Assembly (NCBI RefSeq): GCF_009905375.1
Contig: NC_133652.1
Span: forward strand, 24,047,339-24,111,338
Reading direction: 5' to 3'
DNA length: 64,000 bases
DNA from: Apium graveolens
Lineage: Eukaryota; Streptophyta; Magnoliopsida; Apiales; Apiaceae
Below are positions 45,400 through 56,932 of the stretch, in pieces. The notes beneath the pieces were generated by a model. The model saw only the letters and a program-made list of their open reading frames with translations, was not told the DNA's origin and did not search any database. The first letter of the stretch is position 1. The number at the start of each line of letters is the position of its first letter. The translations under genes were made by a program, and so were the position numbers.

Positions 45400-47090
45400 G
45401 CACGATATCCCCAGGTCTTCTTCCAGCACTTAGGTTCTACAGTTAAAAGAATTAAGAAATGAGATTCTACCAGGAATTCACGAGATAAAGAAGAGATGCC
45501 AAGATATAGGGAAGTTTAAAGAAAAATAGTGATAACCAGGTATAAGAAGGAAATTTCAAGATATATCAGGAAGTGTTGGACATGTCAAAGAGTTAAGATG
45601 AAGTATTGGAAAGCCTAGTGGATAAAGCAGACTCAGGAAGTAACTTTACAAGAGGCGAATCGTGAAGTGTACCAGTGATGTTAAGGGAGAAAAGGAATAA
45701 AATTATGAGATTATGTACTGATTAGCGGGAGTTCAATAAAACAACGAATAAGAATAAGTGACCCCTATGAGGATTGATTACCTATGAGACCTAATCTAAA
45801 AAGTGTGTTATGTCTCGGGAATTAACTTAAGATCTGACTTGAGAACATATTAGAGATTACGATTAAAATGAGTTATGAACATTACAAGCTCTGGTGATAT
45901 TATACGAAATAATAAATGTATCAGTTGATTATAAGGAAAAGGAACATGGTGTATAAGGAGTACTCAGATAAGCAAACTGTATTTATTGATAACATCCTCA
46001 GTTATTCAAGGAATAAGGAAGTCTGTATGGAATGCCCAAGGATTTTCTTCAAAAATCCGAAGGAAAGCAACTATACGTTGAGTCTTCGAGAATGAAATTT
46101 TGACTAAGGTTAACAAAAGATTCTGAATTAATCCATTAACAACTACTTAAGCAAAGCCGTATGGTAACAAATGCCTTATGCCGACAGAAAGGATTGGATG
46201 TAATCAAGACCACCGAGGAGTTAATAAACGAATTGGAAGGAATTGAATATAAAGTTCAAATACTTGAAGGTGATAATAAGTGAATATATGAGATTACTTT
46301 TCGACCCTAACTGATGGGAAAGAGTAAGAGATGTTTAAATGTTTGGATACTAAGTTGAAAATAAATACTGCCTACCCTCCTTAAACAAAGGGTCAGAGCG
46401 AGGAAGCGATTCAGGAAATATAAGGTATGTTGAGAGATTGAATTTGTCAATATCAGCTTTAGAATTCCACTTTACCAAGCCTTATGTGAACGCAAGTGTA
46501 GGTCCCCATTTTTTTTGGACATAAAGTGAGAGAAAGAAAGTTGTCAAATTCTCAGTAAATTCAGCACACCAAGAGCGTAGTAATATTGATTTAAGCAGCT
46601 CAGAGTAGACAAAGAAAGAAGGCAAAATTGTATCGAGAGAGAATATGAGTATAGAAATAGGACCAGTAGTGTTAGTACAAGTTTAATCTTGAAAGAGACC
46701 GGATAAGTTTGAGTAGAAGGGGGCAGGTTAAGTCATAAAGTTAATGAACCATTCGAGGTATTGATAAATATAGGTAAAGTTGTTCATAAGTTGATGAGAC
46801 CGTCACAATAGTGTGTATATCTAATGTGTTTTGCCTGTCAATGTTAAAGCGAAAAGTATGAGATTTGAATTAAGCGATTGGCTAGGAGCCAATGGGCTCT
46901 TGTCCAAGTTTATTCTGCATATAGTGATCGATCCAAATTCTTGATCGTTAAAGGCGAGTTCTTGGAAATAAGAGTATATCCATAGTAAGTACGTTCGAAA
47001 TCCTCGAGTAGAAGAGTCTACTTGGAAACTAGAGTCAAATATGCTTGACAAATATCCTCACTTATGTAATTAGACCAGATTCTGAGGACA
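45400..47090 (+). pseudogene. Inner gypsy integrase and tail, decayed
   Basis: Weak zinc-binding-domain blocks near 45540-45610 (ISRYIRKCWTCQRV-like across frames), a core-end block near 46370-46510 (RVRARKRFRKYK, FRIPLYQALCERK), and the tail near 46990-47060 that reads like WxLESxMxDKYPHL, the region at and after the chromodomain-type end of gypsy integrases. All are full of stops. Confidence 0.7.
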
Positions 47091-47093
47091 AAA

Positions 47094-47113
47094 TCTTTTT
47101 AAGGGGGGAAGGA
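47094..47113 (+). other. Inner gypsy polypurine tract
   Basis: CTTTTTAAGGGGGGAAGGA lies directly before the 3' LTR start at 47114. Confidence 0.88.
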
Positions 47114-49575
47114 TATAACGACCCGTGCATTCTCGAATTATTTAAAAATGTGATTATTATGGAAATTATTAAATAAAATATGTGTATTAGTTTTGAACGC
47201 TATGTGTTGTTTGATTATTATCTAGGTGTGATTTATGATATACCGAGTTGTTCGCGTGATTAATTAAGGAATTGTATTGAATTGTTTCAATTTTAAAAGT
47301 GGATTTAGTGTAAATTTATTTGCATAAATATTTGGAATGTCTCTAAATTTTTTTTATGGTTTTATAATTACAATAATTATTTTCAGGATTTTATAAAATT
47401 GAGAAATCAACATTTTATTAATTATTTATTTTTAAATGATTTTCTGATTGTGTTTATTTGTAAAATCCATATTTAATTCTAGAATTCTTCAAAAATCAGA
47501 AAATTCATATTTTACCAAGTTTATAATATTCTAAGAATTTTAATTTTTTTTGGAAATTTTAGGATTAATTTCACTCGCGCGTCGTTTCGTTTAATTGTTA
47601 AAAAGCGGGTACAAATTGTGTTTTAAAAATTGTTTTAAAATTTCGGAACTTATATTTTTATAAACTTCAGGATATTTTTAACGTTGTAAGACTATTTTCG
47701 TAGTGTTCTGAATTTATTTTAAATGCAACTCAGTTCGCTAAATTATGAATTGTTGGTATGTAAGAGCGACTCAAAAGTGATTTAAAAATTACGAAAATTT
47801 TATTCTATTAGTTTTTAAGCATTCCGAGAATTTTAATATTATTTTGATAAATTTTCAAATTTTATTTATCCACCATATGGTTCGTTAAAAAATAAAATAA
47901 AATGCAAAATGCGGGTTAGAACGGGACAGAAAAGGAAAACCAGATACATGTCACCTTCTTATCAGTTCATTTGACACGTGTTGTCCTCATAATGCTGGGT
48001 TATTATATATAAAAAAAAACAACAACAAACAACAAAGCACAGCTTTGTCCCTCTGTTCTTGGCTATCAGCTTATTTCCCCTCGTTTTGTTTCCTTCCCCG
48101 GCGATGTCATCCTTCCCATTTCTTTACCGCGGCTCGTGTCCTTATCTGTAACCTCTCAATCTTCCTGTTATATCTCTTCTTTCCTCTCTTATTTCTGTAA
48201 ACGCTGCTTCTTTTTCTTTTTCCGGTTATAGTCGGGAACCTGAAAGTGGACGATGGACTAAAGATAACATAGTGGTCAGTCGACGAGCTCAGTAGAGTTT
48301 CAACAGAAAGTCCTGAGTGTCAAAGTCGAATCCAATGGGATCTAGTGGTTGGAAGTTAGAGCTTGAGCAGCAGAGTCGGCTCAGAGTTAATCAGTAATAG
48401 TTGTAAAGCCTTGTAAGGCAAGTATTTCTGAACTTTTCTGCAAGATATATATTACCAATGTTTTTGAACTATTTTATAACATGTCGCTATTATCCAAAAT
48501 AACTCATGTTTTACATTGCAAGAGCTTTAAACCATTGAACCTTGAACCCTGATTTTCTTGATCTTGAGCTATAAGCCTCATTCTTTGTAACCCATCCTTT
48601 GTTGATCATTAGACACCAAGCCATACAAATATAATACTACTCTTCAAAAGTATAACTACCAACCACCCAAACACTGAAAGAGAATGATTTGAAACACCTA
48701 AACTTTTATATTCCAATCATTCTTTATAACATCAAAGAACCATATCCCGAAAAATCATTACTGGTCAAATACTTGATCATTTTACAAACTGGAAAACCGT
48801 TTCTTATACATAACCTGATATACCCTTGTGATATCCATGAGTTTTCTTACGTTTTTATGCAAATGTTTAAACATTATTGATTATGATCTTGTTTTATTGA
48901 ATCATCTTGTTATCATATTGATCTGCTTTAGGATTGGATAGTTTTTATATATGTGAACCAGATTTGTGGTCAGACCATACCAATGGTCAAGTTAGGCCAA
49001 TGTGTGCCTTGGATCCAGTAATTAGAGCAGTGCTGTGTGCTTGCTCGGGGTTAGTGCGTGACTGATCAGCAGTCTAACCTTGTTTTTTTTAAACTTAAAA
49101 TGAATATCCAATTCTAATGATTAGTTAAAAAGAAACTTGATTCCTTTGAATCATCTCATTTGGTCATTGTTTAACCTCAGTGATCACAATTATGACTTGC
49201 TGAGCTAGTTAGCTCACCCTTGCGATTCTTTTATATATTTTACATTTGAAAAGAATATGGATGATAGTGAAGTTCTTCGGTCCAAAGTACGGGCTAAGGT
49301 TCCAGTTTAGTTGAATCGAGCTAGCAGAAGCTTCATGCGATATAGAGATAGTCAGATTGTAAGAATGATTTTATTATCAATTGTAAGTTAAATTAGTTGG
49401 GATTTGGTATGTTGTAATAAAGGTTAGGATTGTGGCTTATTTTCATACCTTAACCTGTTGTGATTTATGGTTATGTAAAGCAGGGTCATTGCAAATAATA
49501 TTTCTTATTCAGGTTTATATATTGTATATGTGTTGTGGACCCCAAACTTCTGACCCGGGTTTGGATGGCGCCACA
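47114..49575 (+). repeat. Inner gypsy 3' LTR
   Basis: 2,462 bp, near-identical to 38902-41361. Differences are scattered single-base changes and small indels. Ends GGCGCCACA before the AGCAT duplication. Confidence 0.92.
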
Positions 49576-49580
49576 AGCAT

Positions 49581-51469
49581 TCTCCAATATATCGCAAAAT
49601 TTGCTAATAACAATCATGCACTTATCACAAGATAATGCATATACATATATTTACATCACAACAACAGTATAACGGGTAGAATACTTGCCTGAGTGCTCCC
49701 GGATAGACTTAAGCTTAGAGTGGGTCTGATAACCTATGAACAACAACATAAGTTGGAATTAAACCCCGGTCGCTTAAGAAACTAGACTTTAACCAATTGA
49801 ACCCTAACGTTCACTTATGGTTACTCCTACGCTTAACGAATCACCTAAGTCGTTCGAGTACCCTCGGCTCCACCATTTTTAATAAATTAACCATTAAGAG
49901 TTTTAAGGCGATTCTTTCGCGAGTACCTTACCAACTGCCTAATCGACTTAACATAATTGTTTCATATCCCAAATAGTCATTTAAAGTCCTTAACCAAGGT
50001 TTCAAAGTAAGGCGAGGGGTAATGGTTCGTTCGCAAAATGCCGTTACTTAAAACGGTCGTTTCTCCTAAACCGTACATCGGATTCAAACGAACCACATAT
50101 GAAAACGAAGCTCGTAACATGAACTATCTAATCATGGCAATGGTCAAAACCTAACAGTGAGTCCTCGGGTCCTGATGTTAAGAACAAAAACAGTCTAAAG
50201 TAAATCGGACATTACGACGGCTATATTTACGCAATTACCAATTTTTATCCTACTCCAAATCAACCACAAACCAACCACAATTCAACCATACAACCAAACT
50301 CCATCCATACATAACTACAACAGCCCCAACACCTCAAGTTTTCCAATTTATATTAATCTCAAACATGAACTAAAACTATTCTTAAGTTCATTAACTAATA
50401 ACCAAGATTTACAACTCCAAAAACATCACAAAAGCAACTAATCTCTACATATTCAAACACCATGCTTCTCATGAACTATAATACTCATATTAAGCTCTTA
50501 ACATTCAATAACAAAGCTAGGTTAAGAGATTATACCTTCCTTGGCGAGTAAAAGTAACTAAGGAGCTTGGAATTACCCTTGAAAGTCTTTACCAAAGCTT
50601 AATCTAAACAAAAACTCAAGAACAAAATTTCAAGTTCTTGAAAAACACTATTCACCAAGAACTTTGATGAATTGATTAGCTATGTTAAACATGGAATCTT
50701 GAGCTTAAACTTATGGCTCATCTAAGTTATGAATTATGGAAGCTAAAGAAACAAACCTCTTGAATTATGACGGTGTGTAACTTGATTTTTGAAATTTTTC
50801 CTTTGCTTTTCATGGAAAAGCCGAGAGCAATGGATGGGGGAAGAAGAGAAATGAGTTTGTTTTGGTTGCTTTTGATTTTGGTGTTTGTGAAATGAATACT
50901 TGGTGGAGATTGCTTTGATAAAGTGATGACATCACTTGGATGACCTCACCTCCAAGCCACATGTCTTTCCCTTAAGGTTTGATGATGTCACCTTCTCTTT
51001 TAACCACTTGTTTTAGCTTTTCTTGGAAGCTTCCTTCCCATTCTACTTGTATGTGCTTGTCCCTTGGTCGTTTATTTATTTTTCGGTTCGCTTAACTCTG
51101 TTCTCTTTCGTTGTTTGAGGGATCACATCCGGGATCTTATTACTTGGGTTCCCCTAAATCTTTCTCAATATCTTATAATCCTTTAATGATCCTCTCTTAT
51201 AATCCTTGAATTTAAATTCCTTTAACCATGTTACCTTATACTCAATTCTTTCGGTATCTGGTGGATTTTCGGGAAATATCAAAGTGTTCGGATTTGGATT
51301 CTGACGATCTTTACATACACTTATATACCACACAGAGTACTAATAATATCTCAGAAGATCAATAAAAGAACCCCTACATAGTATGGTATAAAAAGTTTTC
51401 TTATTCAGCATAATCAGCAAAACACTATTCATAAGGGTTTAAAAAATTCCAAAAATTGGGGTTATTACA
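49581..51469 (-). repeat. Outer gypsy LTR 1, second segment
   Basis: Continues LTR 1 after the inner insertion; matches 59141-61024 closely. Ends GGGGTTATTACA (the LTR start TGTAATAACCCC on the minus strand). Short open frames here are shared by both LTRs and have no recognisable content. Confidence 0.92.
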
Positions 51470-51490
51470 GTCTCCCCTCCTTAAAAGGAT
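51470..51490 (-). other. Outer gypsy polypurine tract
   Basis: On the minus strand TCCTTTTAAGGAGGGGAGAC directly precedes the LTR start TGTAATAACC. Confidence 0.88.
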
Positions 51491-51599
51491 TCCGTCCCAG
51501 AATCAGATGGGAAAATGAATAGGGATACTCTCTTAGCATTGCACTTTCTGATTCTCAAGTAAATTTTCCCATATTGTGGTTCTACCATTAAACTCTGAC

Positions 51600-52250
51600 T
51601 AGTTTGATAGCCCTTCTCCTAAGCACTTGTTCCTTTTCAATCTATAACCCTTCCTGGTTGCTCCATATAGGTTACGTCTGGTTGCATGCCTATTCGCTCA
51701 TATGCCCTTATTTGCCTGGCATCCGGATTACACTTTCTTAACATTGATACGTGGAACACGTTATGAACTTGCTACATGTTCGGGGGTAGGGCTAGTTCAT
51801 ATGCTAAATTCCCAATATGTCTTAATACCTCAAAGGGTCCAACAATTTGTGGGCTTAGCTTTCCTTTCTTTCCGAACCTCATCCATCCTTTCCAAGGGAA
51901 TACCTATAATAGCTCTAGGTCCCCTACTTCCTATTCCTTGTCCTTTCATGTCAAATCAACATACTTCGTGTTCCCATCTTGGGCTACTACCAGCCGTCCT
52001 CTGATTAAAACTATTATATCCTTGGTCCTTTGGACCACTGCTGGTCTAAGCATCTTGCGCTCTACAACATCATCATATCATAAGGGAGATCAACATTGTC
52101 TGCCCTCAAGGATCTCATAAGGCGAAATCTCGATAATGACATATGATCTATTGTCGTAAGAAAACTCAATCTGTGTTAAGTGATCATTCCAATTTCTTTC
52201 AAGTCTATTGCACAGACCCTCATCATAGCTTCTAGAATTATAGCTTTTGC
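51600..52250 (-). pseudogene. Outer gypsy integrase C-terminal part
   Basis: Minus-strand blocks: FSYDNRSYVIIEISPYEIL (about 52170-52100), then GKLSPQIVGPFEVLRHIGNL (51860 downward), AYELALPPNM, a stop, and QVHNVFHVSMLRKCNPDAR (to about 51690). This is the end of the integrase core and the GPY/F-type module of a gypsy integrase. Decayed by at least one stop and frame changes. Confidence 0.85.
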
Positions 52251-55200
52251 TTCTCAATACCCACTCTTTTCCAGTTCGTAATCGCTACTATCTTTCGTAC
52301 CAAATTTTATACTGATTACACTTTTTCTCGTTAGCATTCTATAACCTTTTAATAATCGCGTCAACCTTAGTATCATGAACGCGTTAGAATCGGAATACCA
52401 CCATAATTGGTACCACTTCCTTTCTAGCTGCTTCTATCTTCGAAAGCTTGATCCATCATATAGAAGTAAAAGAATCTATTGAGAGATCACTATGATCATG
52501 AACACTTGTTACATTGCATAGTTAGTACAGAAGGTGGCCAGCCTTTTGTACTTGACAAGCAATTAAACAATAGATGGTATCCTACTAGGCTTCTATCACA
52601 CAGATAGATATTCATTCGGCAATACCTCCCCTTCTGGAAGGGTTGTTCTTCTCAGCTTACATGAAATGAAAAGGAGAGAAAAGAACGAATTGAAGAGAAT
52701 TGTATATATATTAAAATATATACTGCCACAAAATATCTGGCTTGAAATCTACCTCTGAACTATAGAGGTTTATCATAGGAGAACAAAATATATATGTGTA
52801 TCAATCAACATTAAGCATTATAGCATCATATTTCACATGCCTAATTATTTTTGATATTCCGTCCATCATTCTATGGACCCATGCTCTTCCTCGAGCTTAT
52901 ACACAATCACCTTTGAAACTACTTTGACATCGAAAATCGAATTTGGGATTTCATTCTAGACATCATCGTTACTAGAATTCTATGCTTGCACCGCAACCTT
53001 CTTCGTATAGTAATACGACTCTCTATTCCTAAGAAGGAATAAATATTCAATAGGTAGATAATCGACTTAATTAGTCTATCAATGATAACTTATACATCAC
53101 CACGACCCGATTAGTGGTACTCAATCTCAACATCCATTCTAATATGACTCTTACGGTTGTAATCGACTCATTACTCGCAGAATCATTGCTGCACTACTAT
53201 GGTCCATCGCTGACCCACTGTAGTCATTCGTTTTCCTTGGATCTTAATAGTTAACCATACGGAGTCCATACCCGTCGTATCAAATTCTTCTAAGGAGTTA
53301 ACATAATCACCATTCATAATTCATGAAGAACACTTCAGATCCTGACGTACTTTCATAACATGAAGTAGATAAAATTGCAGAAGAGTTTCAATCAAAGCAA
53401 CGATAGCAGGTTAATACCATTCTTAATCATATACCTTCAATAGAAGACATAACTCGAAGGTTCGTTTAGTCTTTTTTGAAACATGGTCCTGGATTATCCT
53501 CAGGATAGTTCCTTCTAAGATAGATAGCCCGCTCATGGCGATTATACGAATTAAACCTTTACCAACCTACTATTACAGTTAGGTATTGCACAATCATCAG
53601 AAGGAATGTCAATCTTCCAAACCATAATACAACCTTCACGGCTTCAACCATCATCATTGTATTCCTCTGGCACGAGCGCCTATAATTATCCTCTTACATT
53701 TAAAGTGTCGGCCACCTCTTTGGCCTTTCCTGATAGTAAAATTTCCTTACAATCAATGTCTTTTTAACCACCTCCAACTAAATTTTCTACCTCACTTCAA
53801 TCACTGCTTATGTGAAAATGCTTCTCTTAAGTCCTGGTGAGAAAAAAAAATCACTTTTTTTCCATAAGTCATTGCCTTAGTCTTTAGATGTGAACATTGC
53901 CACGACTGACTCTCGATCATACTTAGGACGTCTTTTATCTTGGGTCCTTCTTACTTTGACAGTTCTAACCTCCGTTGGTTCAATCTATACTTTCTCATGG
54001 CTTAACATGTGCCCCACTTGGCATTAATATAATTACGTCACAATTCCTTTATCAAAATTTCTATTCTAGAGAACTTTGAATATTACCATTCTCCTTATAA
54101 AACTTCTAAGGTTATCCTTGAATCATTCCTCCTGTATTCCCTAGATACAGGGCATATCAAAATACCATTTACTAATACTATAACCATTGTCTATGTACTT
54201 CTGAAAAATTTCTCTACTGATCTTTAAAGGTTGTTGTTACCTTAATCCTTTCCAATTCATACTGTCAAACTCATACTATCCCTATTAAGGGTGAAATGCC
54301 AACCTTTATGCATTACCCTAGGATTCATTTTAAGTTACCGATGTTCTATCCTTAATTCCACCTTTAGAAAAGTACATGCATCCTTCCATGGATAAATCAA
54401 GTCATATATCCCTGATGAGGGTGTCTTATTCAATCATTCCCACCTCGATAGTATATGCCTAATTTTACAATAACATCTGTATTCAAAATGAGGTGAATCA
54501 ATATGGCCTCCAAAAGATAATAACGGTTATCCACTTTTCTTTCCTAATTTGGTAATGACAACAGGGATGTCCTGGAGGATATTGGTCGTGTTCAACGTGA
54601 ACTTCTTCTTATTAATTCCTTATTTACTCTTGTTGTTTATCTCAACAGTCATCTCAATATTGGGATATCTCTCATACTTGGCGTCTCCCTTTCTCGGTAT
54701 CATGCCACCGGTCTTACACTTCACATTCTTGAAGGTCACTTCCTTCATCCAATTTTCCTAACTTCTTACTTTCTTGTCTCTTCAGTCTATCCGCGTCTCA
54801 TTATTTATCCTTCGAACTATCCCAAGGTTTCCCCGAATCCTTCCAACTTGAAGGGGGTACAACATATATATCTCTTATGCCTTGAACCATCAACTTTAAC
54901 TCATGGTGAATCATCCTCATCCTGACGGTCATATACTTTTCTATTTCTATTACTACGAGTCTTTAGGGATTCCTCATACCCGACTCCCTTATCATTCCTC
55001 AAACTCTATTGCCTTTATGCTCCTTTTCACTTCACTTTCTTTTTATTTTCCTTTCTCTTACAATCATTTTACGTACCCACTAATCATTGACTTCAAACAT
55101 CACGTCATTCTAGGATTCTTGTCCTCCAGACGAATCTTGACAACTTTTACAATCTTAGATTCATAATTCATCATATTCATCCGCCTTTATTCTGGCTCTT

Positions 55201-55960
55201 AAAGCTTTTACACTATCTCCATAACCTTGGAATTTACTTTCTCGAAAAAAATTTTGACTGAACTTTAATCAGTTTATCATAACCTCTTGCTCCGTGCCTT
55301 TCTTGGTCTTTCACCAGTGGGTGGTCTCTCTCTTAGGAGGGTAAGTGACAAAAACAGTCTTTTGTGATTCGTCAATCATTTAGAATCTCAAATGATTCCT
55401 ATATTTCCTTTAGCCAGGCTCTTGCCTTGACTGGGTCAGCTTGTTCCTTGGAACTCTGAGAGCTTAGCGACTTAAAGGTCCTGAAAGAATTTCTCACCGC
55501 ATTGTTTCCTCAGGGTGGTGGTTGGGGATAATAGTCTAAGTTCTGTCTAGAAAGGTCCATAAATTGTCGTATAGGAGTACCGTCTCCAGTCTCCTTTCCT
55601 TACTCGACTTCTGTTTCCTTAGTCTGAACGTTCCCTCCTCCTCCCCATAATCGGGGTCATCCTACATGTTTTAAATCCTCATTTTCCACTTCATTATGTT
55701 ATGGGTTCCTTCTATTTTGATGGCGACGTCCTTGACTATCACGTTCAGGGTTTGCTCTAAATCTTATTCCTCAAACTAGCTTTCATCTAAGATCTCATCT
55801 TTAAGCTCTTGAACATTTGGAACCCAAATTCTGTAGAAATACCTCATTATTCCCTTTTCATCTTTCTCGGTATTAATCTCTTATCCATTTGTTGGATCTT
55901 TGCCTTCATTCATCACTTTTTCTGGCACAATATATTCTTTTCCAATAATTCGGGCTGTAT
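52251..55960 (-). pseudogene. Outer gypsy pol interior, heavily decayed
   Basis: By position this is the region between RNase H and the integrase end, about 3.7 kb, longer than an intact integrase needs, so rearrangement or insertion is likely. I could not recognise further motifs. Plus-strand frames (54549-54761, 54903-55166) are shadows. Confidence 0.45.
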
Positions 55961-55967
55961 TGCAATC

Positions 55968-56470
55968 TCAAACAGCTTTTCGGTACTGGCTCCGGTTACC
56001 TTCACTTCTATTTCCCATTTTCTCAAAATCTCTTATAAATTCTCCCAAAGACATTATCATCTTGAGTCTCTCCTTTTTACTAATGGCATCAGCCACCACA
56101 TTGGCTTTCCCTGGATGATAAAGAATCTCATAATCGTAATCCTTGATTAGCTTTAACCACCTCCTCTGGCGCATGTTGAGCTCTTTCTCCGTGAAAATGT
56201 ACTAGAGAACTTATGGTTTATCTAATTCTCGCACTTTTCTCCATACAAGTAATGCCTCCCATCTTTAGGGCAAAACTATTGCCACAAGCCCAAGCTCCTG
56301 GGTGGGGATATCGAATTTTATATTCCCTTAATTGTCTTGACGCGTACGCGATTACCTTGCTGTGTTGTATAAGAAGCACCCTAATTCCTTATGTGAAGCG
56401 TCACTACACATCACGAAATCTCCTTTTTCGTTAAAGGGGCTACTATCTTTACAAACTTGAACGAACCTCC
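55968..56470 (-). pseudogene. Outer gypsy RNase H
   Basis: Minus-strand blocks FVMCSDASHKELGCFLYN (about 56420-56370), DGRHYLYGEKCEN (about 56260), then [20 protein letters not shown] and [18 protein letters not shown] (56170-56070), the diagnostic end of gypsy RNase H. The catalytic SDASHK is present. A few stops break the frame. Upstream there is a scrap of the RT/RNase H connection (VGHYRRFVQ), so reverse transcriptase proper is deleted. Confidence 0.88.
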
Positions 56471-56539
56471 GGTAGTGACCGACCAATCCTACCTCTGGTA
56501 GTTTCCCTAACCATGGTCATCAATTTCTCTGTGGTCCTT

Positions 56540-56890
56540 TATTCATTCTTGTCAGGATCCTTCACGGGATCCTCCTCTGCATCAATCCCTTCTAAGACAA
56601 CATCCTCAACCTCTACATCCTCAATATGAACATCATCCGATCCTGCGTTAGGACGTTCTATCGGATCCACAATCCGATCTCCAATTAGTAATAAAACATC
56701 ATTGCGATGTTGCTCCTCAACCTCGGGGTTCGGAGTCCCGCTACTATATACGATAATGAACTACGCTTCTATCACGATATTTATAAGGGTTCCCATAAGG
56801 GCTTTAACTGTCAGTACTACGTTAGGTAGCCCGACTATGAACTTGGCAATAGTTCTTATTATCTTAGTGAACTTATTATCTTAACGCCAC
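56540..56890 (-). pseudogene. Outer gypsy 5' coding scrap, probably Gag N-terminus
   Basis: The minus-strand frame is largely open and acidic (DDVHIEDVEVEDVVLEGIDA, preceded by GDRIVDPIERPNAG). Its position right after the primer-binding site suggests the Gag start, joined directly to pol by a deletion of several kb. The family is not recognisable from sequence alone. Confidence 0.5.
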
Positions 56891-56915
56891 ATCATCTCTG
56901 AGGTTTATAACGCTT

Positions 56916-56928
56916 GGCTCTAATACCA
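56916..56928 (-). other. Outer gypsy primer-binding site
   Basis: Minus strand TGGTATTAGAGCC lies 4 bases inside LTR 2; one change from the initiator-methionine tRNA complement. Confidence 0.85.
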
Positions 56929-56932
56929 TTTC

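Larger units (their letters stand above)
38902..49575 (+). mobile_element. Inner Ty3-gypsy element, plus strand
   Basis: 10,674 bp, flanked by AGCAT on both sides (38897-38901, 49576-49580). LTRs at 38902-41361 and 47114-49575 are near-identical, begin TATAACGACCCGTGCATTC and end GGCGCCACA. The internal 5.75 kb holds a decayed pol in the usual gypsy order. It sits inside one LTR of the outer element; the sibling LTR shows the uninterrupted site CAGCATGCTCC at about 59131-59141. Confidence 0.95.

Noticed and set aside
51702..52120. Two overlapping plus-strand open frames (100 and 114 codons)
   Set aside because: They are the reverse of the decayed integrase end, where the minus strand has clear homology.
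55809..56150. 113-codon plus-strand frame, hydrophobic
   Set aside because: Antisense shadow of gypsy RNase H at 55968-56470.
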